Below, in pieces: positions 23,236 to 32,375 of a DNA stretch of 64,000 bases; position 1 is the first letter of the stretch; each line of letters begins with the position of its first letter. This DNA comes from Frankia umida (GTDB taxonomy: Bacteria > Actinomycetota > Actinomycetes > Frankiales > Frankiaceae). The stretch covers positions 124,001-188,000 of the forward strand of contig NZ_JALKFT010000002.1 of the NCBI RefSeq assembly GCF_023242945.1, given 5' to 3'. The notes beneath the pieces were generated by a model. That model made no database searches. It was given only the letters and a program-made list of their open reading frames with translations, and was not told where the DNA came from. The position numbers and the translations under genes were made by a program.

Positions 23236-26200
23236 TTGTCGGCGGATTCTTTTGTTCACCTCCACGTGCACACCGAGTATTCGATGCTCGATGGCGCGGC
23301 GAAATCGGGCCTGCTTTTCAGGGAAGCGGCGAAGCTGGGAATGCCGGCGGTCGGGATGACCGATCACGGCAACATGTTCGGCGCCTACGAGTTCTACCAG
23401 GGTGCGACGAAGGCCGGCGTCAAGCCGATCATCGGGATCGAAGCCTATCTGGCACCTGAGTCCCGCCATCACAAGCGGCCCGTTCTGTGGGGGGACCGTT
23501 CGCAACGCGACGTCGATCCCGCGGGCGAGGGCGGCGATGTGTCCGGTGGTGGCGCCTACACGCACATGACGATGCTCGCGGCCAACGCCGAGGGGCTGCG
23601 CAATCTTTTCCGGCTGTCCTCCATCGCGTCGATCGAGGGTTACTACCGCAAGCCGCGCATGGACCATGACCTGGTCTCCCAGTACTCGGCCGGGATCATC
23701 GCGACGACGGGCTGCCCGTCGGGTGAGGTGCAGACCCGGCTTCGCCTGGGCCAGTTCGACAAGGCGCTCGCCGCGGCGGCCACCTATCGGGAGGTGTTCG
23801 GTCCTGACAACTTCTTCCTGGAGCTGATGGACCACGGCCTGCCGATCGAGCGCAGCGTCCGCCAGGGCCTGCTCGACATAGGTGCGAAGCTGGGGCTGCG
23901 TCCGCTGGCCACCAATGACTCGCACTACGTGACCGAGGATCAGGCGGAGAGCCACGAGGTGCTGCTGTGCGTCGGCACCGGTAAAAGGCTCGACGATCCG
24001 AATCGTTTCAAGTTCGAAGGCTCCGGCTACTACCTCAAGTCGCCCGAGGAGATGCGTGGTCTCTGGGACGGGGAGGTCCCGGGTGCCTGTGACAGCTCCC
24101 TGCTCATCGCCGAGCGGGTGGAGCCGTACGACGAGGTCTTTGCCTTCGTGGACAGGATGCCCCGGTTTCCGGTGCCCGAGGGTGAGACCCAGCTCTCCTG
24201 GCTGCGCAAGGAAATCGACCGCGGGCTGGTCTGGCGTTTCCCGGCGGGCGTGCCCGAGGATGTGGTCACGCGCGTCGAGTACGAGGTCGGCGTTATCGAC
24301 AAGATGGGTTTCCCGGCCTACTTCCTGGTCGTCGCGGATATCTGTGCGTTCGCGCGATCGCGGGGTATCGGCCTGGGGCCGGGGCGTGGCTCGGCCACCG
24401 GTTCGATGATCGCCTACATTCTGGGCATCACCGAGCTGAACCCGATCGAGCATGCCCTGATCTTCGAGCGCTTCCTCAACCCTGAGCGCATCTCGCCGCC
24501 GGACATCGACCTGGACTTCGACGAACGCCGGCGTGGTGAGGTGATCCGTTACATCACCGAGCAGTACGGCGAGGACCGGGTCGCCCAGATCAACACCTTC
24601 GGCACCATCAAGGCGAAGGCCGCGGTCAAGGACTCGTGTCGGGTGCTGGGCTACCCCTACGCGCTCGGCGACAGGATCTCGAAGGCGATGCCGCCGGACG
24701 TGATGGGCAAGGGGATCCCCCTGACGGGGATCTTCGACCCGAAGCACGAGCGTTTCAGCGAGGCCAGCGAGATCCGGGCCCTCTACGAGGCCGACGCCGA
24801 CGTGAAGAAGATCATCGACACGGCGCGTGGGTTGGAGGGGCTGACCCGAGGGACCGGTGTGCACGCCGCGGGCGTGATCCTGTGTTCCGAGCCGCTGCTG
24901 GACGTCCTGCCGATCCACCGCCGCGACAACGACGGCGCGATCATCACGGGATTCCCGTTTCCTCAGTGCGAGGAGATGGGTCTGCTCAAGATGGACTGCC
25001 TCGGGCTGCGGAACCTGACCGTCATCGGCGACGCGATCGAGTCCGTCAAGCGCAACCGTGGCGTCGACATCGATCTGTCCACCCTCCCGCTGGAGGACGC
25101 CAAGGCGTTCGAACTGCTGGCCCGCGGGGACACGCTCGGCGTGTTCCAGCTCGACGGTGGACCGATGCGTAACCTGCTGCGCCTGATGTCACCGACGAAG
25201 TTCGGTGACATCGCCGCCGTGCTCGCGCTCTACCGGCCGGGCCCGATGGCGGCCAACAGCCACATCGAGTACGCCGACCGCAAGAACGGCCGCAAGGAGA
25301 TCAACCCGATCCACCCCGACCTCGCCGAGGCGCTGGAACCGATCCTGGGCGAGACCTACCACCTGGTGGTGTACCAGGAGCAGGTCATGGCCATCGCCCG
25401 CGAGCTGGCCGGCTACAGCCTCGGCGCCGCCGACCTGCTGCGCCGCGCGATGGGCAAGAAGAAGAAAGAGATCCTGGACAAGGAGTTCGCCCGCTTCTCC
25501 GCCGGGATGAAGGAGCAGGGCTACACCGACGTCGCGGTCCAGGCGCTGTGGGACGTGCTCGTCCCGTTCTCCGGCTACGGGTTCAACAAGTCCCATACCG
25601 CCGGGTACGGCGTGGTGTCGTTCTGGACCGCCTACCTCAAGGCCAACTATCCGGCCGAGTTCATGGCCGCGCTGTTGACGTCCGTCGGGGATGACAAGGA
25701 CAAGATGGCGGTCTACCTGGCCGAGACCCGCCGGATGGGTATCCAGGTGCTGCCACCCGACGTCAACGAGTCGGACCTGCGGTTCGGCGCGGTCGGGGAG
25801 TCCATCCGCTTCGGCCTGGGCGCCGTGCGCAACGTCGGGGAGAACGTCGTCGCGTCGATCGTCGCGGCCCGGGAACGCAAGAGCGCCTACGAGTCGTTCG
25901 CCGACTTCCTGCAGAAGGTCGACATCGGCGTGTGCAACAAGCGCACGATCGACTCCCTGATCAAGGCCGGTGCGTTCGACTCGCTCGGCCATCACCGCCG
26001 GGTGCTGGTCAGCGTGCACGAGACCGCGATCGACGCGGTGATCATCACGAAGCGGGCCGAGGCGATCGGCCAGTTCGACCTGTTCGGCGACGCGGGCGGA
26101 GACGAGGAGGAGAGCTCGCCGCTGGGCCTCGACCTGGACCTGTCCGGCCCCGAGTGGCCGAAGAAGGAACTGCTGGCCCAGGAACGCGACATGCTCGGCC

Positions 26201-26784
26201 TGTACGTCTCCTCGCATCCACTCGAGGGCGCCGAGCGGGCGTTGGATCGCCACCGTGACACTCGGATCGTCGACCTCGCCGAGGCCAGCGACGGCAACAG
26301 CGTGCAGATCGCCGGCATCATCAGCAAGATCGACCGGCGGATCAACAAGAACACCGCCAAAGCCTGGGCGATCGTGACCGTCGAGGACCTCGACGCCTCC
26401 ATCGAGGTGCTGTTCTTCCCCCAGTCCTACGAGATCCACTCCACCGCGCTCGCGACGGACGCGGTCATCTCGGTGCGGGGCAGGATCAACGAGCGGGAGG
26501 GTTCGGTCTCTCTGTTCGCCCAGGACCTGACGGTGATCGATGTCGCGACCCATCTGAACGGGCCGCCGGTCGTCATCACCCTGCCCACCTACAAGATCAC
26601 GCCACCACTGGTCGCGGACCTCAAGGTCATCCTGACGACCCATCCGGGCTCGACGCCGGTGCATCTGCGTCTGGAAGGCCCGCAGAACAGCAGCCTGCTG
26701 CTGCTCGAACCGCAGGTGCAGGCGAGCGGTTCCCTGCTGGGAGACCTCAAGGCCCTGCTCGGCGCCCGAGCCGTCACCGCATGA
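23236..26784 (+). CDS. dnaE: DNA polymerase III alpha subunit
   Basis: 1182 residues, the replicative polymerase. Order: PHP domain (VHLHVHTEYSMLDGAAKSG at the N-terminus), palm with GPGRGSATGSMIAYILGIT and the catalytic acidic pair in PPDIDLDFDERRRGE (about 419-433), tau/beta-binding region, helix-hairpin region (KVDIGVCNKRTIDSLIKAGA) and an OB fold near 1025-1110 (VQIAGIISKIDRRINKN). The TTG start is chosen because GAGAGGGG precedes it and homology begins at once; GTG codons upstream are possible. A TAGACT -10-like word is at 23192-23197. It is a single-gene unit. Confidence 0.96.
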   Translation: MSADSFVHLHVHTEYSMLDGAAKSGLLFREAAKLGMPAVGMTDHGNMFGAYEFYQGATKAGVKPIIGIEAYLAPESRHHKRPVLWGDRSQRDVDPAGEGGDVSGGGAYTHMTMLAANAEGLRNLFRLSSIASIEGYYRKPRMDHDLVSQYSAGIIATTGCPSGEVQTRLRLGQFDKALAAAATYREVFGPDNFFLELMDHGLPIERSVRQGLLDIGAKLGLRPLATNDSHYVTEDQAESHEVLLCVGTGKRLDDPNRFKFEGSGYYLKSPEEMRGLWDGEVPGACDSSLLIAERVEPYDEVFAFVDRMPRFPVPEGETQLSWLRKEIDRGLVWRFPAGVPEDVVTRVEYEVGVIDKMGFPAYFLVVADICAFARSRGIGLGPGRGSATGSMIAYILGITELNPIEHALIFERFLNPERISPPDIDLDFDERRRGEVIRYITEQYGEDRVAQINTFGTIKAKAAVKDSCRVLGYPYALGDRISKAMPPDVMGKGIPLTGIFDPKHERFSEASEIRALYEADADVKKIIDTARGLEGLTRGTGVHAAGVILCSEPLLDVLPIHRRDNDGAIITGFPFPQCEEMGLLKMDCLGLRNLTVIGDAIESVKRNRGVDIDLSTLPLEDAKAFELLARGDTLGVFQLDGGPMRNLLRLMSPTKFGDIAAVLALYRPGPMAANSHIEYADRKNGRKEINPIHPDLAEALEPILGETYHLVVYQEQVMAIARELAGYSLGAADLLRRAMGKKKKEILDKEFARFSAGMKEQGYTDVAVQALWDVLVPFSGYGFNKSHTAGYGVVSFWTAYLKANYPAEFMAALLTSVGDDKDKMAVYLAETRRMGIQVLPPDVNESDLRFGAVGESIRFGLGAVRNVGENVVASIVAARERKSAYESFADFLQKVDIGVCNKRTIDSLIKAGAFDSLGHHRRVLVSVHETAIDAVIITKRAEAIGQFDLFGDAGGDEEESSPLGLDLDLSGPEWPKKELLAQERDMLGLYVSSHPLEGAERALDRHRDTRIVDLAEASDGNSVQIAGIISKIDRRINKNTAKAWAIVTVEDLDASIEVLFFPQSYEIHSTALATDAVISVRGRINEREGSVSLFAQDLTVIDVATHLNGPPVVITLPTYKITPPLVADLKVILTTHPGSTPVHLRLEGPQNSSLLLLEPQVQASGSLLGDLKALLGARAVTA

Positions 26785-26830
26785 CCGCGGGCCCGCCGCC
26801 GCGGGCGCTGGATCCGCCTGATCCAGCTGG

Positions 26831-27325
26831 TCAGGCGGGCCTGGTCACGCTGCCGGCGTCGGCGGCGAGCTTCGCCCGCCACGCCTTCTCACGTTCGATG
26901 GCGGACGCGAACCCGAGGGCGATCGCCGGGTCGAAGTTCTCGTCCGCGTAGGTGCCGACGCAGCCGAGGATCCGGTCGATCTCGTCGGCCGACACGGCGG
27001 CCAACGGCACCTGGCCGGTGAGGAAGATGTCACCGACCCGGTCGATGGAGAAGTGCACGCCGTAGGTGCGCGCGTTGCGCCCGAGCAGGAAGCCGTAGGT
27101 GCCGGCGGTGTTCTCGGCCGGCGCGCGCATGAAGAACGCCTCGACCAGCAGGGTGTGGTCCTGCACGACGAGCCAGGTCATGGTGCGCAGCTTGTGCTCG
27201 CCCTCCAGGGTGACCAGGAACGAGCCGGTGCCGACGTGTTCGAAGGCGAGCTCGAGGTCGGCGAGGGCGGTCGCGATCACGGCGTCGAGCCGTTCACGTT
27301 CGGGCGCGTCGATGGGTGCCGTCAT
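26831..27325 (-). CDS. YbjN-domain protein
   Basis: 164 residues with the YbjN/type III chaperone-like fold: FEHVGTGSFLVTLEGEHKLR, TMTWLVVQDHTLLVEAFFMR, GFLLGRNARTYGVHFSID. Its exact role is unknown. In mycobacteria the same gene follows mshA. The ATG has GGGGAGGA upstream. It lies 126 bp after mshA on the same strand, so they may be co-transcribed. Confidence 0.88.
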   Translation of the reverse strand: MTAPIDAPERERLDAVIATALADLELAFEHVGTGSFLVTLEGEHKLRTMTWLVVQDHTLLVEAFFMRAPAENTAGTYGFLLGRNARTYGVHFSIDRVGDIFLTGQVPLAAVSADEIDRILGCVGTYADENFDPAIALGFASAIEREKAWRAKLAADAGSVTRPA

Positions 27326-27450
27326 GGCGCGGTTCCTCCCCGCTCGTCGCGGCGGTGCAGCCGGATCCGGTGCAGCCGGATCCGATCCTCGCACGCCCCC
27401 GCCCCCACCCGCTTACAGTCCCTACCGGCCCACGGCGTGACGGGTTCAGC

Positions 27451-28809
27451 TCAGACGGCCACCGCGGTCGGGTGCAGCGCGTGCTGGTAGCTGTGCAGCA
27501 CCCCGCGGGCCGTGGCCGACCAGCCGAAGCCCGCGGCCCGCTCGATCGCCCCGGCCGCGAGCCGGGCCCGCAGCCGGGGCTGGCGCAGCAGGCGGTCGAG
27601 CGCGTCGGCGTAGCGCAGCGGGTCGTGACCCGGCACGAGCAGGCCGGAGACACCGTCGGCGACCGCCGTGCGCAGCCCGCCGACCGCGGCGGCCACCACC
27701 GGCGTGCCGCAGGCCTGCGCCTCCAGGGCGACCAGGCCGAAGCTCTCACTGTGACTGGGCACGACCACGGCGTCGGCGGCCCGGTACCAGTGCGCGAGCT
27801 CGGGTTGCGGCGCCGGTGGCTGGAACCGGACGAGGTCGGAGATACCCAGGTCCGCCGCCAGTTTCACCAGCGCGTCGGGCTGTTCCAGACCGGCGCCGCT
27901 CGGGCCACCGACGACGGCGACCGACAGCCGGGCGCGGCGGCTCGGATCGCGGCGCAGCAACTCGGCGGTGGCGTGCAGCAGGATGTCGGGCGCCTTCAAC
28001 GGTTGGATGCGTCCGACGAACAGCAGCAGCTCACCATCGGCCTCCAGGCCAAGCCGCAGCCGTGACCGGGCCCGCGACGCGGCGATGTCCCCGGGTCGGA
28101 CGGGGCCGCCGCCACCTCTGCCACCCGGGCGGAAGACGGTCAGGTCGACACCGGGGGCGACGACATCCACGCGGTCGGGTGCCGCGCCGTAGAGACCGAT
28201 CAGGTGGGCGCGTTCCTCGGCGGTGGAGGCGATCAGCCGGGTGGCGTCGGCGACGACCTCCTGCTCGCCGTGCAGCCGCCCGGCGGGTTCCGGGCGGTCA
28301 CCGACGGCCAGGGCGTCGTTCTTGACCTTCGCGAGGGTGTGCGAGGTGTGCACGAACGGCACCGCCCATCGGCGGGCGGCGGCCCGGGCGACCTGCCCGG
28401 ACAGCCAGTAGTGCGAGTGGATGAGGTCGAACCAGCCCGGCTCGTGCCCGGCCTCGGTGCGCAGCACGTCCGCGGTGAACGCGCACAGCCACGCCGGCAG
28501 GTCCTCGCGGCGGACCTCCTCGAACGGCCCGGCGTCGACGTGGCGCACCGTCACTCCGGGCGCGAGCTGCGCGGTCGCCGGCACCCGGCTGCTGACCGCC
28601 CGGGTGAACACCTCGACCTCGACCCCGTGGCGCGCCAACTGCCGGGACAGCTCCACCACGTACACGTTGAGCCCGCCGGCGTCACCGGTGCCCGGCTGCT
28701 CCAGGGGTGAGGTGTGCATCGACAGCATCGCCACCCGCCGCGGGTGGGCCGCACGCCCCGACTCGCCGCGGATCAGACGCACCGCGCACCCCCGTCCAGC
28801 AGCGCCCAC
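27451..28809 (-). CDS. mshA: D-inositol-3-phosphate glycosyltransferase (first step of mycothiol synthesis)
   Basis: 452-residue GT4 glycosyltransferase. The N-terminal donor/acceptor loop MLSMHTSPLEQPGTGDAGGL is diagnostic for MshA. A HSHYWLSG motif and the nucleotide-sugar region VVPSHSESFGLVALEAQACG with the E-x7-E pattern follow. It joins UDP-GlcNAc to inositol-3-phosphate. The GTG start has GAAGG six bases upstream; an internal GTG ten codons later is possible. With mshD elsewhere in the window, mycothiol production is well supported. Confidence 0.95.
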   Translation of the reverse strand: MGAAGRGCAVRLIRGESGRAAHPRRVAMLSMHTSPLEQPGTGDAGGLNVYVVELSRQLARHGVEVEVFTRAVSSRVPATAQLAPGVTVRHVDAGPFEEVRREDLPAWLCAFTADVLRTEAGHEPGWFDLIHSHYWLSGQVARAAARRWAVPFVHTSHTLAKVKNDALAVGDRPEPAGRLHGEQEVVADATRLIASTAEERAHLIGLYGAAPDRVDVVAPGVDLTVFRPGGRGGGGPVRPGDIAASRARSRLRLGLEADGELLLFVGRIQPLKAPDILLHATAELLRRDPSRRARLSVAVVGGPSGAGLEQPDALVKLAADLGISDLVRFQPPAPQPELAHWYRAADAVVVPSHSESFGLVALEAQACGTPVVAAAVGGLRTAVADGVSGLLVPGHDPLRYADALDRLLRQPRLRARLAAGAIERAAGFGWSATARGVLHSYQHALHPTAVAV

Positions 28810-28826
28810 GGCATACCTTCGTCCGG

Positions 28827-28860
28827 CGATGGTCGCCGCGTTCGCCCAGTACGACCATCG
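28827..28860. promoter_or_regulatory. 9-bp inverted repeat upstream of mshA
   Basis: CGATGGTCG (28827-28835) and its exact complement (28852-28860) are separated by 16 bases, 18-51 bases before the mshA start. Spacing and place fit either an operator or a leader hairpin. The remaining ~280 bp to 29143 hold no recognisable gene; a second short inverted word (GTCCG ... CGGAC) lies near 28910-28925. Confidence 0.45.
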
Positions 28861-29143
28861 TTGCTGTGGACCAACACGAGAACCACCGTTCTACCCGTCC
28901 AGTTGTCCGGTCAACTGATCGGACGTGGCCGATCCGTCGCCGTGGACCGGGAATCTCCCGGTCCTTGCAGGTCAACGCGGCGGGGTGGCGCTCTGTGCCG
29001 GATCTGTCGTCACGATCCTGTAACGAATCAGACGTCCCGGTGGCCCGCCGACCGGCCCGAAGGAGGGCACCTGGCGACGGCGGGGGAGCCGGACCGCACC
29101 GTCCCCGTCCCACCGGTGGAGGGCGATCTGCGACGCTGGGCGG

Positions 29144-30007
29144 ATGGTGAACCCCCGCGGCGGGCGGCTCGCGGCGGGCCGCGCGCGTGCCCTTGGGCTC
29201 CCTACCCGGGGGACGACGGCGCCGAACCGGCTGCGCCGGGTCGACCGCTGGTTGGCTGACGTGGCTGGCCCGCTCCTGCGCGGCAGCGTTGACCCGCTGG
29301 TCGTCGACGTGGGCTTCGGGTCGTCCCCGGTGACGACGGTGGAGCTGTACGAGCGGCTGCACGTGGTGTGCCCGCGGGTGCGGGTCCTTGGTCTCGAGCT
29401 TGACCAGCAGCGGGTCGCGGCGGCACGCCCGGCGGCCCGGCCACCCGGGCTCACCTTCGACCACGGCGGGTTCGGGCAGGCCGCGCGGGACGGGCAGCCG
29501 GTGGTGATCAGGGCGTTGAACGTGCTGCGTCAGTACCCGGAGCCGGCCGTGGCCGGGGCGTGGCAGGCCATGACCGGCCTGCTCGCGCCCGGCGGGCTGC
29601 TCGTGGAGGGCACCTGCGACGAGATCGGCCGGCGGGCCTGCTGGTTCGGCCGTCCGGCCAGTGCCGCGCCACCGCGGTGGCTGGCCGCCGCCGGGCGGAT
29701 TCCGGCCGGGCCGACGCTGACCCTGGCCGCACATCTGCCGAGCCTGCGCCAGCCGTCCGAGCTCGCCGAACGACTCCCCAAGACACTGATCGCCCGCAAC
29801 GTGGCGGGGGAGGACATCCACCGGCTGCTCGAGGAGCTGGATCAGGCGTGGGCGCGGGCGGCGGCCAGGGCGGTGTTCTCGCCACGGCAACGCTGGATCG
29901 CCGCGGTGCTCGACCTGCGCGCGGGGGGTTTCCCGGTCCGTGGGGACGTGCGCCGCTGGCGACTGGGCGAGCTCACGGTTGACTGGCCGCCGCCAGTGCC
30001 GCGGTGA
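29144..30007 (+). CDS. Class I SAM-dependent methyltransferase-like protein
   Basis: 287 residues. Motif I reads LVVDVGFGSSPVTTVELYER, followed by an acidic second strand (VLGLELDQQRVAAAR) and GLLAPGGLLVEGTCDEIGRR at the motif III position, all consistent with a Rossmann methyltransferase. The C-terminal part is enriched in Arg and Trp. The substrate is unknown. It is divergent from mshA, as in several actinobacteria. Its end overlaps the convergent macro-domain gene by 35 bases. Confidence 0.8.
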   Translation: MVNPRGGRLAAGRARALGLPTRGTTAPNRLRRVDRWLADVAGPLLRGSVDPLVVDVGFGSSPVTTVELYERLHVVCPRVRVLGLELDQQRVAAARPAARPPGLTFDHGGFGQAARDGQPVVIRALNVLRQYPEPAVAGAWQAMTGLLAPGGLLVEGTCDEIGRRACWFGRPASAAPPRWLAAAGRIPAGPTLTLAAHLPSLRQPSELAERLPKTLIARNVAGEDIHRLLEELDQAWARAAARAVFSPRQRWIAAVLDLRAGGFPVRGDVRRWRLGELTVDWPPPVPR

Positions 30008-30497
30008 AAGCCTGGTGGACGCGCGTGTCGAACAGGACGAACCGGACGTCCCGCACGTTCGTCGTCGCGGTGAGCACACTCGTCACCGCGAGGCGGGCGG
30101 CGTCGTCCAACGGCCACCCGTACGCCCCGGCGCTCACCGCCGGGAACGCCACCCCGGACGCGCCCAGCTCGTCGGCGACCCGCAGCGCGTTGACGTAGGC
30201 CGAGCACAGCAGATCGGAACGATCCTCGCGTGGGTCGTGGATCGGCCCGACGACGTGGATGACATGCCGGGCCGGGAGTCGCCCGGCGGTCGTCGCCACC
30301 GCCTGCCCGGTCGGTAGGCCATCGGGCAGCGTGGTGCGGCGCAGTTCGCGACAGGCCGCGAGGATCCGCGGCCCTCCCGCGGCGTGGATCGCACCGTCCA
30401 CCCCGCCGCCGCCGAGCAGGCTGTTGTTCGCGGCGTTGACGATCGCGTCGATCTCGACGCCGGTGATGTCACCCTGCTCCAGCCGTACCCGCACCAT
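29973..30497 (-). CDS. Macro-domain ADP-ribose-binding protein
   Basis: 174 residues, a single macro domain: GDITGVEIDAIVNAANNSLL, GGGGVDGAIHAAGG, and a phosphate loop GVAFPAVSAGAYGWPLDDAA. Relatives remove acetyl from O-acetyl-ADP-ribose or mono-ADP-ribose from proteins. All ADP-ribose-binding motifs are present. The ATG at 30497 is chosen from homology; one three codons upstream (30506) is equally near. Confidence 0.92.
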   Translation of the reverse strand: MVRVRLEQGDITGVEIDAIVNAANNSLLGGGGVDGAIHAAGGPRILAACRELRRTTLPDGLPTGQAVATTAGRLPARHVIHVVGPIHDPREDRSDLLCSAYVNALRVADELGASGVAFPAVSAGAYGWPLDDAARLAVTSVLTATTNVRDVRFVLFDTRVHQAFTAALAAASQP

Positions 30498-30702
30498 GGC
30501 GCCCATTGTCGCACCGGGCCGATCGGACCGGGTGCGAAGGGGCATCATCCGGGCGCGGATCGTGGCGGCGCGGGCGCCTCGGGGAGGGGCTCCGGGGAGC
30601 ATCGCGGGTCACGCTGTGGCGCGATTGCGCTTAGCCTGATCCTGCGATCCGATGGGAGGCGCCTTCGCCGGACGGGCGACAGGGGTGGAAGGAGCGGCGG
30701 TG

Positions 30703-31218
30703 ATGACGGCAGATTCGCGGCTGGTGGTGCTCGGTTTCGACAGCCTCGAACAGGCCCGGGCGGCGTGGGCGCTGGGGCGGCGGTTGCGCCGTCGCCGCCG
30801 GCTCGACGTCGTCGACGGGGCCCTGGTGTGGCGCGATGACGCGGGTCAGATCACGATCCACCGGTTGGCCAGCCCGCCGCGCACCGCGGCGTTGGGCGGC
30901 GCGGCCTGCGGCGGGGTGCTGGGCACCCTGTTCTTCGCCCCGCTGATCGGGCTGGGGCTGGGGGCGGGCCTGGGCGCCCTGATCAGTCGGTTGCTTGGGC
31001 CGGGGGTGGACGAGGCGCAGATCCGGCGGGTCGCCGGGCATCTGCAACCGGGCCGGGCGGCGGTGTTCGCGCTGGTCCGCCGGTCCGGCGAGGAGGCGGT
31101 CGACGAGGTGGTCGCCGCCCTTCGGCCGCACCGGCCACGGGTGATCATGAGTACCCTGCCGGCGAGCCGGGAACGACACCTGGCCGAGGCGCTGGGCCGC
31201 CGGGCCGCGCCGGCCTGA
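30703..31218 (+). CDS. DUF1269-like membrane-associated protein
   Basis: 171 residues. The N-terminal ferredoxin-like part is VVLGFDSLEQARAAWALGRR, the centre is a Gly/Ala-rich hydrophobic hairpin (ALGGAACGGVLGTLFFAPLI, GLGLGAGLGALISRLLGPGV), and the C-terminal part is VFALVRRSGEEAVDEVVAAL. This architecture is that of DUF1269 proteins of unknown role. AAGGAG at about 30689-30694 supports the ATG. It is a monocistronic gene followed by tandem repeats. Confidence 0.82.
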   Translation: MTADSRLVVLGFDSLEQARAAWALGRRLRRRRRLDVVDGALVWRDDAGQITIHRLASPPRTAALGGAACGGVLGTLFFAPLIGLGLGAGLGALISRLLGPGVDEAQIRRVAGHLQPGRAAVFALVRRSGEEAVDEVVAALRPHRPRVIMSTLPASRERHLAEALGRRAAPA

Positions 31219-31240
31219 ACTCCCCTGGCCGGGCGCCGAC

Positions 31241-31291
31241 GGACCAGCGCCGTCAGTGGACCAGCGCCGTCAGTGGACCAGCGCCGTCAGC
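31241..31291. repeat. 17-bp tandem repeat, three copies
   Basis: Unit GGACCAGCGCCGTCAGT at 31241-31257, 31258-31274 and 31275-31291 (last base differs). It lies between the convergent DUF1269 and aldo/keto reductase genes. The core AGCGCCGTCAG is not self-complementary, so it is not an obvious terminator. Confidence 0.9.
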
Positions 31292-31294
31292 GGA

Positions 31295-32251
31295 TCAGAG
31301 GGCCGGTGGGCGCAGGGTCGGCGCCACCTTGTTGAGCACTTCCAGGTCGTCGGACCTGGGCTGCCACTCGCCGGCGGTGGCGTTGGCCCGCACCTGGCTC
31401 GCGGTGGTCGCACCGGCGATGACCGAGCTGACGCCGGGCTGCGCGGCGAGACCGCCGATCGCCACGTCCAGCAGCGAGCGGTCGCGTTCACGGGCGAAGG
31501 TCTCCAGGACCTCGAGCCGGTCGAAGAGCTCGTCGGTCAGCAGATCCTGCCGGCTGGCCAGCCGGGTGCCGGCGGCCGGGGCCTCGTCCCGCTGGTACTT
31601 CCCGGTGAGCAGGCCGTTCTCCAGCGGGTAGTACGGAATGACCCCGATGCCGTACTTGAGCGTGGCCGGGACGAGCTCCGCCTCGACGCCGCGTTCGAGC
31701 AGGCTGTAGTGGTTCTGTGCGGAGATGAACCGGTTGGTGCCCGAGGCGCGGGCCGTCCACTCGGCGTCGGCGATCTGCCAGGCGTCCAGGTTGCAGGAGC
31801 CGACGTAGCGGATCTTGCCAGCCTTGATCAGCTCGTCGAGTGCCTCGAGCGTCTCGTCGATCGGGGTGAACGGGTCCGGTCGGTGCAGCTGGAGCAGGTC
31901 GATGTAGTCGGTCTGCAGTCGGCTCAGCGATCCCTCGACGGCCTTGCGGATGTAGCGCCGCGACGTCCGGGCACGGAAGTCCTGGCCGTAGATACCGGCC
32001 ATGTCCCCGCCGAACTTGGTGGCCAGCACAACCTCGTCACGACGGCCGCGCAGGACGTGGCCGAGCTGGGTCTCCGACCCACCCTTGTTTCCGTAGACGT
32101 CGGCCGTGTCGAAGAACGTGATGCCCACATCGAGGGCGGCGTCGACGACCGCGCGGGTGCCGTTGAGATCCACCCGTGAGCCGAAGTTGTTGCACCCCAA
32201 CCCCACCACAGATACAAGCAGTCCGGACGATCCCAGCGAGCGATAGCGCAT
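31295..32251 (-). CDS. Aldo/keto reductase
   Basis: 318 residues, complete (alpha/beta)8 oxidoreductase. The catalytic tetrad is visible: Asp in ITFFDTADVYG with its Tyr, Lys in VVLATKFGG, and His in IDLLQLHRPD. The NADPH-binding end is SVIAGATTASQVRANA. It is nearest to the YghZ/Tas-type group with broad carbonyl substrates. Monocistronic; the end abuts the tandem repeats. Confidence 0.9.
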   Translation of the reverse strand: MRYRSLGSSGLLVSVVGLGCNNFGSRVDLNGTRAVVDAALDVGITFFDTADVYGNKGGSETQLGHVLRGRRDEVVLATKFGGDMAGIYGQDFRARTSRRYIRKAVEGSLSRLQTDYIDLLQLHRPDPFTPIDETLEALDELIKAGKIRYVGSCNLDAWQIADAEWTARASGTNRFISAQNHYSLLERGVEAELVPATLKYGIGVIPYYPLENGLLTGKYQRDEAPAAGTRLASRQDLLTDELFDRLEVLETFARERDRSLLDVAIGGLAAQPGVSSVIAGATTASQVRANATAGEWQPRSDDLEVLNKVAPTLRPPAL

Positions 32252-32375
32252 GCCCTAAATAGTGCACACCCGATCGGGGCCCGTGTTCACCAGGTCCACG
32301 GACCGCGATCGGCTGCGCTGTGCTAGCGGCCGTACCTGCGGCTCCCGCTGGTAGTTGTGCCTTGGTTGATATTCG

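Noticed and set aside
23191..24918. 575-codon open frame on the minus strand inside dnaE
   Set aside because: It mirrors the dnaE reading frame in high-GC DNA and is rich in Arg/Gly/Asp with no family motif; dnaE on the plus strand is unambiguous. The 25189-26664 minus frame is rejected for the same reason.
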